Of a stretch of 64,000 nucleotides of DNA, positions 8,652 to 17,386 are shown piece by piece. The stretch lies in NCBI GenBank assembly GCA_043758755.1, contig JAYVMW010000049.1, positions 152,577 through 216,576 of the forward strand. The letters run 5' to 3'. The DNA comes from Solimicrobium sp043758755 (GTDB taxonomy: Bacteria; Pseudomonadota; Gammaproteobacteria; Burkholderiales; Burkholderiaceae_D). The position numbers and the translations under genes are program-made. Position 1 is the first letter of the stretch. Each line of letters starts with the position of its first letter. The notes under the pieces were generated by a model. That model made no database searches and was not told the origin of the DNA. It saw only the letters and a program-made list of their open reading frames with translations.

Positions 8652-9830
8652 TTGCTGCCATTTCCGCAGTCTCTACCAGAATCTCTCAAAAACGGCCTGG
8701 AATCTCCGGCCATTCTTGCACTTTCCGATGGTTCACTGTTTTACGGCTACGCCATCGGTTCCACTGGACACACCGTTGGTGAAGTAGTTTTCAATACTGC
8801 GATGACGGGCTATCAGGAAATTCTGACCGACCCGAGCTATTGCCAGCAAATCGTCACACTGACTTATCCCCACATTGGCAACACCGGTATTAATTCCGAA
8901 GATAACGAATCCGACAAATGCCAGGTGGCCGGTCTGATCATCAAGGATTTGCCGCTGCTGGTTTCCAATTTTCGCTCGGACCAGAATTTGTCCGATTATT
9001 TGCAAGCACAAAACATTGTCGCCATTGCCGGTATCGATACCCGCAAACTGACCCGTATTCTGCGTGAAAAGGGTGCGCAGTGCGGGGCCATTCTGACCGG
9101 CCGGGATGAACACAAGGCCCTTCAGCTGGCACAGTCGTTCAAAGGTCTGGCAGGCATGGATCTGGCCAAGGTAGTGTCGACCAAACAGGCTTACGAATGG
9201 AATGAAACTGAATGGGCGCTGGGTGCCGGTTACGGATTGCAGGAAGCGCCGAAGTATCACGTTGTGGCATTTGATTTTGGTGTCAAGCGCAACATTTTGC
9301 GCATGCTCGCGCAACGCGGTTGTCGCGTTACGGTGCTGCCGGCCCAATCCAGCGCAGCAGATGTGCTCTCGCTCAATCCGGATGGCGTATTTTTATCTAA
9401 CGGACCTGGTGATCCGGAACCCTGTACCTATGCTATCGATGCGACCCGAGAACTCATCGAGCGCGGCATTCCGACCTTTGGTATCTGTCTGGGACATCAG
9501 ATTATGGCACTGGCTTCCGGTGCCAAGACCCTGAAAATGAAATTCGGCCATCATGGTGCCAATCATCCGGTGCAGGATGTCGACAGCAAGAAGGTCTACA
9601 TCACTTCGCAAAACCATGGCTTTGCCGTCGATGAAACCACGCTGCCAGCCAACTGCCGGGTTACGCACATTTCATTGTTTGACGGTTCGTTGCAGGGATT
9701 TGAACGTACTGACAAACCGGCATTCTGTTTCCAGGGACATCCGGAAGCATCACCTGGTCCCCATGAAATTGCACCCCTGTTTGATCGCTTCATTGCGCTG
9801 ATGAATTCGGAGAAAAATAACAATGCCTAA
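8652..9830 (+). CDS. carA: Carbamoyl-phosphate synthase small (glutaminase) subunit
   Basis: Hydrolyses glutamine and passes ammonia through a tunnel to CarB to make carbamoyl phosphate for arginine and pyrimidines. The N-terminal CPSase small-chain domain (about 15-170, ALSDGSLFYGYAIGS) is followed by a class I glutamine amidotransferase domain with LSNGPGDPEP, the nucleophile Cys in FGICLGHQIMALA and the His/Glu pair in GHPEASPGPHE. The open frame continues upstream to a GTG at 8562, but the TTG at 8652 with AGGAG 6 bases before it gives 392 residues, the usual length, and is preferred. The stop overlaps the carB start by 8 bases, which suggests coupled translation and equal subunit supply. 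Confidence 0.95.
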   Translation: MLPFPQSLPESLKNGLESPAILALSDGSLFYGYAIGSTGHTVGEVVFNTAMTGYQEILTDPSYCQQIVTLTYPHIGNTGINSEDNESDKCQVAGLIIKDLPLLVSNFRSDQNLSDYLQAQNIVAIAGIDTRKLTRILREKGAQCGAILTGRDEHKALQLAQSFKGLAGMDLAKVVSTKQAYEWNETEWALGAGYGLQEAPKYHVVAFDFGVKRNILRMLAQRGCRVTVLPAQSSAADVLSLNPDGVFLSNGPGDPEPCTYAIDATRELIERGIPTFGICLGHQIMALASGAKTLKMKFGHHGANHPVQDVDSKKVYITSQNHGFAVDETTLPANCRVTHISLFDGSLQGFERTDKPAFCFQGHPEASPGPHEIAPLFDRFIALMNSEKNNNA

Positions 9831-12800
9831 ACGTAGTGATATAAAAAGTATTCTGATTATTGGCGCGGGTCCGATCATTATCGGGCAGGCCTGCGAGTTT
9901 GATTATTCCGGTGCTCAGGCCTGCAAGGCCTTGCGCGAGGAAGGTTATAAAGTCATTCTGGTCAACAGCAATCCTGCCACGATCATGACGGATCCCGAAA
10001 TGGCCGACGTGACCTATATCGAACCAATTACCTGGCAGGTGGTGGAACGTATTATCGCCAAGGAACGTCCGGACGCCATTCTTCCTACCATGGGTGGTCA
10101 GACCGCGCTGAACTGTGCGCTGGATCTGCATCGCAATGGCGTACTGGATAAATACAAATGCGAACTGATCGGCGCCTCACCTGAGGCCATTGATAAAGCC
10201 GAAGATCGTTCCAAGTTCAAGGCCGCCATGACCAAAATCGGTCTCGGTTCAGCCCGTTCCGACGTGGCGCACAACATGGATGAATCGTGGGCCGTGCAAA
10301 AAACGCTGGGCTTTCCGGTCATCATTCGTCCCTCGTTCACCATGGGTGGAACCGGTGGCGGTATTGCCTACAACGAAGAAGAATTTGAAACCATCTGCAA
10401 ACGTGGTCTGGAAGCCTCGCCAACCTCAGAGCTGTTGATTGAAGAATCGCTCATAGGCTGGAAAGAATTTGAAATGGAAGTGGTGCGTGATTCTGCCGAC
10501 AACTGCATTATCGTGTGTTCCATCGAAAATCTGGATCCGATGGGTGTGCATACGGGCGACTCAATTACAGTTGCGCCGGCTCAGACCCTGACCGACAAGG
10601 AATATCAGATCATGCGTAATGCATCGATCGCGGTGTTGCGTGAAATCGGCGTCGATACCGGTGGCTCCAACGTGCAGTATGCAATCAACCCGGCAGACGG
10701 CCGCATGATCGTCATTGAAATGAATCCGCGCGTGTCACGTTCATCCGCGCTGGCATCGAAGGCCACCGGTTTTCCGATAGCGAAAATTGCTGCCAAACTG
10801 GCCGTGGGTTACACGCTCAATGAATTGCGCAACGATATTACCGGCGGCGCCACACCGGCATCTTTCGAGCCGACCATCGATTACGTCGTCACCAAAATCC
10901 CACGCTTCACCTTTGAAAAATTCCCGCAGGCCGATCACCATCTCACTACCCAGATGAAGTCGGTCGGTGAAGTAATGGCTATTGGCCGCACTTTCCAGGA
11001 ATCGTTCCAGAAAGCCCTGCGTGGTCTGGAAGTAGGCGTGGACGGTATGAATGAAAAAACCCGTGACCGTGAAATCATCGAAGAAGAACTCGGTGAACCA
11101 GGGCCGGAACGGATCTGGTATGTGGGTGACGCCTTTGCACAGGGTTTCAGCCTGGAAGAAGTGCATTCCCTGACCCGTATCGATCCGTGGTTCCTGGCCC
11201 AGATCAAGGATATTGTGGATATCGAACTGTGGCTCGAAACAATATCGATCACTGATCTCGACAAAAACGTCCTGTATCGTTTAAAACAAAAAGGTTTTGG
11301 CGACAGACGTCTGGCAAAACTGTTGCGCACCACCGATAAAATCGTGCGCGAAACCCGCCATGCATTCAACATTCACCCGGTCTACAAACGGGTTGATACC
11401 TGTGCGGCAGAGTTTGCCACCAATACTGTCTACATGTATTCCACTTACGATGAAGAGTGTGAATCGAACCCCACCAACAATAAAAAAATCATGGTACTGG
11501 GCGGCGGACCGAACCGGATCGGGCAGGGTATTGAATTTGATTACTGCTGCGTGCATGCGGCTCTGGCGATGCGCGAAGACGGTTACGAAACGATTATGGT
11601 TAACTGTAATCCCGAAACGGTCTCGACTGATTACGACACGTCGGACCGCCTGTATTTCGAACCGGTTACTCTCGAAGATGTACTGGAAATCGTCGCCAAG
11701 GAAAAACCCTTTGGCGTCATCGTGCAGTACGGTGGGCAGACTCCGCTGAAACTGGCACTGGATCTGGAAGCCAATGGCGTTCCTATCATCGGCACATCAC
11801 CAGACATGATCGATGCGGCTGAAGATCGCGAGCGATTCCAGAAAATGCTGCAGGACCTGAATTTGCGTCAACCGCCCAACCGCACGGCACGTACCGAAGA
11901 AGACGCCTTGCGACTGGCTGCGGAAATCGGTTATCCGCTGGTGGTGCGTCCTTCCTATGTTCTGGGTGGTCGCGCCATGGAAATCGTGCACGAACAACGC
12001 GATCTGGAGCGTTACATGCGCGAAGCCGTGAAAGTGTCACATGATTCTCCGGTATTGCTGGACCGTTTCCTCAATGACGCCATCGAAGTGGATGTGGACT
12101 GTTTATCCGACGGTAACCGTACCTTTATTGGTGGTGTGATGGAACATATTGAACAGGCCGGTGTGCATTCGGGCGATTCGGCCTGTTCATTACCACCTTA
12201 TTCGCTCTCACCAGATACGATCGAAGAACTCAAGCGCCAGACCGCGTTAATGGCAAAGGGTCTCAATGTGGTCGGATTGATGAACGTACAGTTCGCCATT
12301 CAGCGCATTTTCGAAGGTGATGTGGTGTTTGTGCTGGAAGTCAATCCGCGCGCCTCACGTACCGTACCATTTGTGTCCAAGGTGACCGGTTTGCAGTTGG
12401 CAAAAATCGCTGCACGCTGCATGGCCGGACAGTCACTGGAATCGCAGGGCATTACCAAAGAAGTCATTCCACCTTATTTCAGCGTCAAGGAAGCGGTATT
12501 CCCGTTTGTTAAATTCCCGGGCGTCGATACCATTCTCGGGCCTGAAATGAAATCGACCGGCGAAGTCATGGGTGTGGGTAAAACTTTTGGCGAAGCATTT
12601 GTCAAATCCCAGATCGGTGCCGGGGTTCAACTGCCAAGATCAGGCAAAGTCTTTATCAGCGTGAAAACCAATGACAAGCCACGTGCTGTCAAAGTGGCTG
12701 GCGATCTGGTCAAACTCGGTTTCACCATACTGGCCACTAAAGGTACGGCGGCTGAAATCAGCGCTGCCGGGGTTCCGGTAACACCTGTCAATAAAAAGCA

Positions 12801-13041
12801 TGAAGGTCGTCCGCACATAGTTGACATGATCAAAAACCGGGAAATAGCACTGGTCATCAACACTGTCGAAGAAAAGCGCAATGCCATCATAGACAGTGGC
12901 GTAATCCGGGTTTCATCTCTGGCTTCGCGTGTTACAACGTATACGACGATTGCAGGAGCAGAAGCGGCCGTAGAGGGAATGCGGCATCTGGACGAGTTGC
13001 ATGTCTATGATTTACAAGAGCTGCATAAGTCTTTACACTGA
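9823..13041 (+). CDS. carB: Carbamoyl-phosphate synthase large subunit
   Basis: Large subunit that makes carbamoyl phosphate from bicarbonate, ammonia and two ATP. The two homologous ATP-grasp halves are both complete: the first starts with IKSILIIGAGPIIIGQACEFDYSG, and the second with KKIMVLGGGPNRIGQGIEFDYCC near residue 553. Each half has its own ATP-binding and EMNPR/EVNPR metal-site segment. The oligomerisation region lies between them, and the C-terminal allosteric MGS-like domain (about 940-1072) carries the region where UMP and ornithine act in well-studied homologues. The 1072-residue length is normal. The ATG lies inside the end of carA. A long terminator-like hairpin follows before greA. 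Confidence 0.97.
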   Translation: MPKRSDIKSILIIGAGPIIIGQACEFDYSGAQACKALREEGYKVILVNSNPATIMTDPEMADVTYIEPITWQVVERIIAKERPDAILPTMGGQTALNCALDLHRNGVLDKYKCELIGASPEAIDKAEDRSKFKAAMTKIGLGSARSDVAHNMDESWAVQKTLGFPVIIRPSFTMGGTGGGIAYNEEEFETICKRGLEASPTSELLIEESLIGWKEFEMEVVRDSADNCIIVCSIENLDPMGVHTGDSITVAPAQTLTDKEYQIMRNASIAVLREIGVDTGGSNVQYAINPADGRMIVIEMNPRVSRSSALASKATGFPIAKIAAKLAVGYTLNELRNDITGGATPASFEPTIDYVVTKIPRFTFEKFPQADHHLTTQMKSVGEVMAIGRTFQESFQKALRGLEVGVDGMNEKTRDREIIEEELGEPGPERIWYVGDAFAQGFSLEEVHSLTRIDPWFLAQIKDIVDIELWLETISITDLDKNVLYRLKQKGFGDRRLAKLLRTTDKIVRETRHAFNIHPVYKRVDTCAAEFATNTVYMYSTYDEECESNPTNNKKIMVLGGGPNRIGQGIEFDYCCVHAALAMREDGYETIMVNCNPETVSTDYDTSDRLYFEPVTLEDVLEIVAKEKPFGVIVQYGGQTPLKLALDLEANGVPIIGTSPDMIDAAEDRERFQKMLQDLNLRQPPNRTARTEEDALRLAAEIGYPLVVRPSYVLGGRAMEIVHEQRDLERYMREAVKVSHDSPVLLDRFLNDAIEVDVDCLSDGNRTFIGGVMEHIEQAGVHSGDSACSLPPYSLSPDTIEELKRQTALMAKGLNVVGLMNVQFAIQRIFEGDVVFVLEVNPRASRTVPFVSKVTGLQLAKIAARCMAGQSLESQGITKEVIPPYFSVKEAVFPFVKFPGVDTILGPEMKSTGEVMGVGKTFGEAFVKSQIGAGVQLPRSGKVFISVKTNDKPRAVKVAGDLVKLGFTILATKGTAAEISAAGVPVTPVNKKHEGRPHIVDMIKNREIALVINTVEEKRNAIIDSGVIRVSSLASRVTTYTTIAGAEAAVEGMRHLDELHVYDLQELHKSLH

Positions 13042-13075
13042 GCGGCGTATTGCAGAAAAATTAGTTTTTTACCAT

Positions 13076-13134
13076 AACCACAGAGCTTATTTATTCGGCA
13101 CTCCGGTGCTTTGTAAATAGGCTCTGTGGTTTTC
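13076..13134 (+). terminator. Long hairpin terminator between carB and greA
   Basis: A very long near-perfect stem. AACCACAGAGC (13076-13086) pairs with GCTCTGTGGTT (13121-13131). TTATTTA pairs with TAAATAG inside it, with one wobble. A top hairpin GCAC-tccg-GTGC closes it. A short T run (TTTT, 13131-13134) follows. It separates carAB from greA, whose ATG is at 13150. Because it lies immediately ahead of greA, it could also act as an attenuator. Confidence 0.7.
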
Positions 13135-13149
13135 ACTTGAAGATAAAAG

Positions 13150-13626
13150 ATGAGCACAGTACCACTGACCAAATTCGGTGCAGAAAAATTAAAGCAGGAA
13201 TTGCACCGTCTGAAAACGCGTGAAAGACACGATGTCATTGCCGCTATTGCAGAAGCACGCTCGCATGGTGATCTGTCTGAAAATGCCGAATACGATGCGG
13301 CCAAGGAAAAGCAGAGCTTTATTGAAGGTCGTATTGCTGATCTGGAAGGCAAATTAAGCTCTGCGCAAATCATTGATCCGACCACGCTGGATGCAGAAGG
13401 TCGTGTTGTATTCGCATCAACTGTCGATCTGGAAGAAATTGAATCAGGCGAAAAAGTGACCTACCAGATCGTTGGTGAAGACGAAGCCGATCTGAAAGAA
13501 AACAAAGTATCGATTACCTCACCGATCGCACGTGCCCTGATCGGTAAATATTCCGGTGATATCGTAGCTGTTCAGGCTCCTGCCGGTATTCGTGAATATG
13601 AAGTGATTGAAGTACGTTACGTTTAA
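13150..13626 (+). CDS. greA: Transcription elongation factor GreA
   Basis: Cleavage factor that rescues backtracked RNA polymerase by stimulating transcript hydrolysis through the secondary channel. The 158-residue length matches the family exactly. The N-terminal coiled coil (about 1-75) includes LTKFGAEKLKQELHRLK and the acidic tip segment GDLSENAEYDAAKEKQ, whose Asp/Glu act in catalysis. The C-terminal FKBP-like domain (about 80-158) ends with the typical GIREYEVIEVRYV. It starts at the ATG 15 bases beyond the carB-greA hairpin. greA next to carAB is common in proteobacteria. Confidence 0.96.
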   Translation: MSTVPLTKFGAEKLKQELHRLKTRERHDVIAAIAEARSHGDLSENAEYDAAKEKQSFIEGRIADLEGKLSSAQIIDPTTLDAEGRVVFASTVDLEEIESGEKVTYQIVGEDEADLKENKVSITSPIARALIGKYSGDIVAVQAPAGIREYEVIEVRYV

Positions 13627-13637
13627 TTGGCAATCTG

Positions 13638-14069
13638 ATGGACACACCACTGAACCGGGCCCGAATATTGATTACCACCGCCTGGGTTGGCAGTGGCTGG
13701 ACCGTAGGTTATCTGGTTGCCCCGACCCTGTTCAGGACCTTGCCTGATTCAGCACAGGCTGGAACAATCGCCGGTAGTCTGTTTCAGGTGCAGGCGTGGT
13801 TCTCGGTTATGTGTGCAGTACTGTTGATGGGGTTGGCAAGGTATGGGCATGCCAGAGTCTCCAGATTAATACCTGGCATGCTGATCTGTACATTATTGGG
13901 CTATTTTGCGCTGCACCCGTTCATGGCGCACCTGCGCGAGCTGGGGCTGCATGATCCGGATGTGAAATGGCAATTCGGCGTGTTGCACGGCATTTCCAGC
14001 GGAATATATCTGATGCAGAGCATTTTGGGTGCTATGCTGGTTCTGGGGGCCGAGCAAGTAAAGGAATAA
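13638..14069 (+). CDS. DUF4149 family membrane protein
   Basis: Small inner-membrane protein of 143 residues with about four hydrophobic segments: ILITTAWVGSGWTVGYLVAPTLF near the N terminus, FSVMCAVLLMGL, LIPGMLICTLLGYFAL, and a C-terminal GIYLMQSILGAMLVLGA. This pattern and the position after greA fit the DUF4149 family of uncharacterised membrane proteins. It lies 11 bases after greA on the same strand, probably in one transcript, and is convergent with yhbY. No catalytic motif is visible and the function is unknown. Confidence 0.75.
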   Translation: MDTPLNRARILITTAWVGSGWTVGYLVAPTLFRTLPDSAQAGTIAGSLFQVQAWFSVMCAVLLMGLARYGHARVSRLIPGMLICTLLGYFALHPFMAHLRELGLHDPDVKWQFGVLHGISSGIYLMQSILGAMLVLGAEQVKE

Positions 14070-14090
14070 GGCTGCATCAGAAATGCAGCC
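14070..14090. terminator. Bidirectional hairpin between convergent genes
   Basis: A perfect 8-bp stem, GGCTGCAT (14070-14077) with ATGCAGCC (14083-14090) around a 5-base loop, fills the gap between the DUF4149 stop and the yhbY stop. Neither side has a strong T run, but the position between two converging genes fits a shared terminator. Confidence 0.55.
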
Positions 14091-14098
14091 TGTCGATG

Positions 14099-14575
14099 TT
14101 ACGATTTCTTTAAAGCTGATTTTTTTACACTGGCCTGACGCGGTTTGGCGCGTTTGATATTGCCACCGGCGGTCACTCTTTCATTCCCTTTCAACATGAC
14201 TTTGGAAACGGTAGGGCGTTTCGTGCCACTGGGGCTGGGTTTAACGATGGTAACTTCACGCAGGCCACCACCGGTTTTACGCAATACTTTTTCGGTTATT
14301 TCGTCTGATTTGGGGCGATAAACCACCAGGAGTTTGCCGATATGCTGAATCGGTGCTGCTTTGAGCGTCGTGCAAATTGTGTCGTAGATGGCAATTCGCG
14401 CTTCCCGCTCATCACCGAAGACCCGCACCTTGATCAAACCGTGTGAATTTAAAGCTGAATCAATTTCTTTCATTACAGATTCAGACAGGCCGGCTTCTCC
14501 AATCAGTACTACTGGTTTCAAGCCATGTGCTTCAGAGCGAAGTTCGCTACGTTCGATTGCAGTAAGTTTTAACAT
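14099..14575 (-). CDS. yhbY: YhbY family RNA-binding protein (CRM domain)
   Basis: Small RNA-binding protein of the CRM/YhbY family, associated with the pre-50S ribosomal subunit. Residues 1-97 form the CRM domain, starting MLKLTAIERSELRSEAHGLKPVVLIGEAGLS and including GDEREARIAIYDTICTTL and IGKLLVVYRPK. The C-terminal 60 residues are basic and low in complexity (GNERVTAGGNIKRAKPRQASVKKSALKKS), longer than in the E. coli protein and likely to add RNA affinity. It is divergent from rlmE, with only 39 bases between the two starts. This pairing of a 50S assembly factor with the 23S methyltransferase RlmE is seen in many proteobacteria. Confidence 0.9.
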   Translation of the reverse strand: MLKLTAIERSELRSEAHGLKPVVLIGEAGLSESVMKEIDSALNSHGLIKVRVFGDEREARIAIYDTICTTLKAAPIQHIGKLLVVYRPKSDEITEKVLRKTGGGLREVTIVKPSPSGTKRPTVSKVMLKGNERVTAGGNIKRAKPRQASVKKSALKKS

Positions 14576-14614
14576 AATTTTTTATTTTTCCTCTAAAGAC
14601 ACTATTTTACGCGA

Positions 14615-15250
14615 ATGGCCAAGAATAAATTCAACCAAAACTGGTTACATGATCATATAAATGATCCCTTTGTGAAATTGGCACAGCGAGAAGGCTATCG
14701 CGCCAGGGCTGTCTACAAACTCAAAGAAATCGATGAAACAGAAAAATTGATCAAGCCGGGTCAGATTATTGTTGATTTGGGTGCAACACCAGGCAGTTGG
14801 TCGCAATATGTACGTAATAAACTGGCCGGCAAAGCCGGAGGTGGCATTCTCGGCGAAATTTTTGCGTTGGATATGTTGCCCATGGAACCAATCGCTGACG
14901 TGCAATTCATGTTAGGCGATTTTCGTGAACAAATCATTCTGGATCAGCTTGAGGCACAACTTCTGGGACGAAAAGTCGATTTGGTTTTGTCCGACATGGC
15001 ACCCAATTTATCCGGTATACCCAGCGCAGATGCCGCGAGAATGGAAGATATTATCGAACTGGCCATTGAATTTGCACGTAATCATCTAAAGCCTGGCGGT
15101 AGTTTGTTGGTAAAATGCTTTCACGGTCCGGCCTACAATTCGGTTTGGGCCAGGTTCAAGGAAGAATTTAAAGTGGTTTCGTCAAAAAAACCCAAAGCCA
15201 GCAGGGATAAATCTTCGGAAATATTTATTCTGGGAAGAGGGTTAAAATAG
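14615..15250 (+). CDS. rlmE: 23S rRNA (uridine-2552-2'-O)-methyltransferase RlmE
   Basis: Methylates the ribose of U2552 in the A-loop of 23S rRNA, a late step in 50S assembly. The Rossmann-type SAM domain shows the SAM motif VDLGATPGSW and the catalytic K-D-K-E set: Lys in DPFVKLAQREGYRARAVYKL, Asp in LSDMAPNLSG, Lys in LVKCFHG and Glu in SSEIFILGRG. The 211-residue length is normal. The start shares a 39-base divergent region with yhbY. ftsH follows after about 190 bases, as in most proteobacteria. Confidence 0.95.
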   Translation: MAKNKFNQNWLHDHINDPFVKLAQREGYRARAVYKLKEIDETEKLIKPGQIIVDLGATPGSWSQYVRNKLAGKAGGGILGEIFALDMLPMEPIADVQFMLGDFREQIILDQLEAQLLGRKVDLVLSDMAPNLSGIPSADAARMEDIIELAIEFARNHLKPGGSLLVKCFHGPAYNSVWARFKEEFKVVSSKKPKASRDKSSEIFILGRGLK

Positions 15251-15296
15251 GTTGGCTCTGCAACAAATCGCAGAATTCTTATTGTTTGGAGCCAAC
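15251..15296 (+). other. Hairpin after rlmE
   Basis: GTTGGCTC (15251-15258) and GAGCCAAC (15289-15296) form a perfect 8-bp stem directly after the rlmE stop, with a smaller CTGC/GCAG hairpin inside the loop. There is no T run after it, so it may protect the 3' end of the message or act as a weak terminator. Confidence 0.45.
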
Positions 15297-15300
15297 ATCA

Positions 15301-15329
15301 CCTTGATAAATATTAACCCGCCACAATAT
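15301..15329 (+). promoter_or_regulatory. Possible heat-shock (sigma32-like) promoter of ftsH
   Basis: CCTTGATA (15301-15308) is followed after 12 bases by CCACAATAT (15321-15329). This resembles the sigma32 pattern CTTGAAA ... CCCCATNT, and ftsH is under sigma32 in E. coli. Two or three positions deviate, and a separate TATACT box lies at about 15339-15344, so a housekeeping promoter is equally possible. Confidence 0.25.
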
Positions 15330-15442
15330 CCCGCTAGTATACTGGCGCAATACATGTGATTTGAAGTCCTGATCCTAGAGACAAACTAGGCGCATTAATA
15401 ATTGAAGTCGTAAAAGACGCCATCCGTGTCTAAGGAGTTTTT

Positions 15443-17317
15443 GTGAATAATATGTTTTCTAAAGTTGCCATCTGGGTAGTGATTGCCATGGTTTTGTTCA
15501 TGGTATTTCAAAAATTTGATGGTAAAAATATTAATTCGGGCGGCGCGACTGTTGCCTACTCAGACTTTCTGGATCAAATCAAGGCCAAGCAACTCAAGGA
15601 AGTGACTATTGAAGACCGCAATATTACGGCAGTCACTCAGGAAGGCGCCAAGATCAAGACTACCGGAACTTACCTGGATCGCGGTTTGATCGGTGATCTG
15701 GTTACTAATGGCATCAAATTCGATGTCAAACAGGCTGAAGAACCTTCGTTGCTGGTGCAATTGCTGATGTCTTGGGGACCGATGCTGGTGTTTATCGGAA
15801 TCTGGATCTTTTTCATGCGTCAAATGCAGGGCGGCGGCAAGGGTGGTGCGTTTTCCTTCGGAAAATCAAAAGCGCGCATGCTCGACGAAACCAATAACAA
15901 CGTTAACTTTGCTGATGTGGCCGGTTGCGATGAGGCCAAAGAAGAAGTGCAGGAAATCGTTGAGTTCCTGCGTGATCCGACCAAATTCCAGAAACTGGGC
16001 GGCCGTATTCCACGCGGCGTGCTCATGGTAGGTCCTCCAGGTACTGGTAAAACCTTGCTGGCACGTGCCATTGCAGGTGAAGCCAAAGTCCCATTCTTTA
16101 CCATTTCAGGTTCTGATTTCGTGGAAATGTTTGTCGGTGTCGGTGCTTCACGCGTGCGCGACATGTTCGAAAATGCCAAAAAACATGCTCCCTGCATCAT
16201 ATTCATTGATGAAATCGATGCAGTAGGCCGTCATCGCGGCGCCGGTATGGGTGGCGGTAACGATGAGCGCGAACAGACACTGAATCAGATGCTGGTCGAG
16301 ATGGATGGATTCGAACCCAATTCCGGCGTCATCGTGATTGCCGCCACGAACCGGGCTGATGTCCTGGATAAAGCCCTGTTGCGTCCCGGTCGTTTCGACC
16401 GTCAGGTAACAGTTGGTCTGCCAGACATCCGCGGCCGTGAGCAGATATTGAATGTGCATATGCGCAAAGTTCCAATTGCACCGGACGTCAGAGCCGATGT
16501 CATAGCGCGTGGCACGCCTGGTTTTTCCGGGGCCGATCTGGCCAATCTGGTCAACGAATCTGCCCTGTTTGCAGCCCGGCGCAACAAACGACTGGTCGAA
16601 ATGCAGGATTTTGAAGATGCCAAAGACAAAATTTACATGGGACCCGAACGCAAATCGATGGTGATGCGCGAAGAAGAACGGCGCAATACTGCCTATCACG
16701 AGTCCGGTCATGCTGTAGTCGCCAGCCTGTTACCCAAAGCCGATCCGGTACACAAGGTCACTATTATGCCGCGCGGACAGGCGCTGGGTCTGACCTGGCA
16801 ATTACCGGAGCATGACAATATCAGTGGCTACAAAGAAAAAATGCTGGGAGAGATCACCATTCTGTTTGCCGGCCGGATTGCCGAAGAGATTTTTGTCGGT
16901 GAAATGTCCACCGGTGCTTCCAACGATTTTGCCCGTGCCACCAAGCTGGCGCGTGCGATGGTAACTCGGTTTGGCATGTCTGAAAAATTGGGTGTGATGG
17001 TATATGAGGACAGTCAGGCTGACGGCTACTTTGGTGGTCCATCCAAAACGATTTCCGAAGCAACCCAGCAGACTGTGGATACCGAAATTCGCAGCATTCT
17101 TGATACTCAGTACGCCATTTCACGCAAACTGCTGGAAGAAAATCGTGACAAGGTGGAATCAATGACCAAAGCACTGCTTGACTGGGAAACGATCGATGCT
17201 GACCAGATCGGCGATATTATGAAGGGGCTGGAACCACGACCACCGAAAGTCAGTGGCTCGGTCAGAAAGCCGAGCTCCGGTGATGGTATAGCTCCCAATG
17301 TGACAGCTACTGCCTGA
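15443..17317 (+). CDS. ftsH: ATP-dependent zinc metalloprotease FtsH
   Basis: Membrane-anchored AAA protease that degrades misfolded membrane proteins and short-lived regulators such as sigma32 and LpxC in E. coli. There are two membrane segments (about 7-25 and 100-122) around a periplasmic domain. The AAA module has Walker A GPPGTGKT (about 197-204), Walker B IIFIDEID and the second region of homology ATNRADVLDKALLRPGRFDR. The zinc protease domain has HESGH at 419-423. The 624-residue length is typical. GGAGTTTTT precedes the GTG/ATG region, and translation from GTG at 15443 is most likely. A strong terminator follows. Confidence 0.97.
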   Translation: MNNMFSKVAIWVVIAMVLFMVFQKFDGKNINSGGATVAYSDFLDQIKAKQLKEVTIEDRNITAVTQEGAKIKTTGTYLDRGLIGDLVTNGIKFDVKQAEEPSLLVQLLMSWGPMLVFIGIWIFFMRQMQGGGKGGAFSFGKSKARMLDETNNNVNFADVAGCDEAKEEVQEIVEFLRDPTKFQKLGGRIPRGVLMVGPPGTGKTLLARAIAGEAKVPFFTISGSDFVEMFVGVGASRVRDMFENAKKHAPCIIFIDEIDAVGRHRGAGMGGGNDEREQTLNQMLVEMDGFEPNSGVIVIAATNRADVLDKALLRPGRFDRQVTVGLPDIRGREQILNVHMRKVPIAPDVRADVIARGTPGFSGADLANLVNESALFAARRNKRLVEMQDFEDAKDKIYMGPERKSMVMREEERRNTAYHESGHAVVASLLPKADPVHKVTIMPRGQALGLTWQLPEHDNISGYKEKMLGEITILFAGRIAEEIFVGEMSTGASNDFARATKLARAMVTRFGMSEKLGVMVYEDSQADGYFGGPSKTISEATQQTVDTEIRSILDTQYAISRKLLEENRDKVESMTKALLDWETIDADQIGDIMKGLEPRPPKVSGSVRKPSSGDGIAPNVTATA

Positions 17318-17340
17318 CAGAAAAGCGCATGACGAAAATT

Positions 17341-17370
17341 AAAGGGTGAGGGAGTATTCCTCACCCTTTT
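17341..17370 (+). terminator. Intrinsic terminator after ftsH
   Basis: AAAGGGTGAGG (17341-17351) pairs perfectly with CCTCACCCTTT (17359-17369) around a 7-base loop and runs into TTTTT. This is a textbook rho-independent terminator separating ftsH from folP, whose start is only 17 bases on. Confidence 0.9.
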
Positions 17371-17386
17371 TACATATACAAATCGA

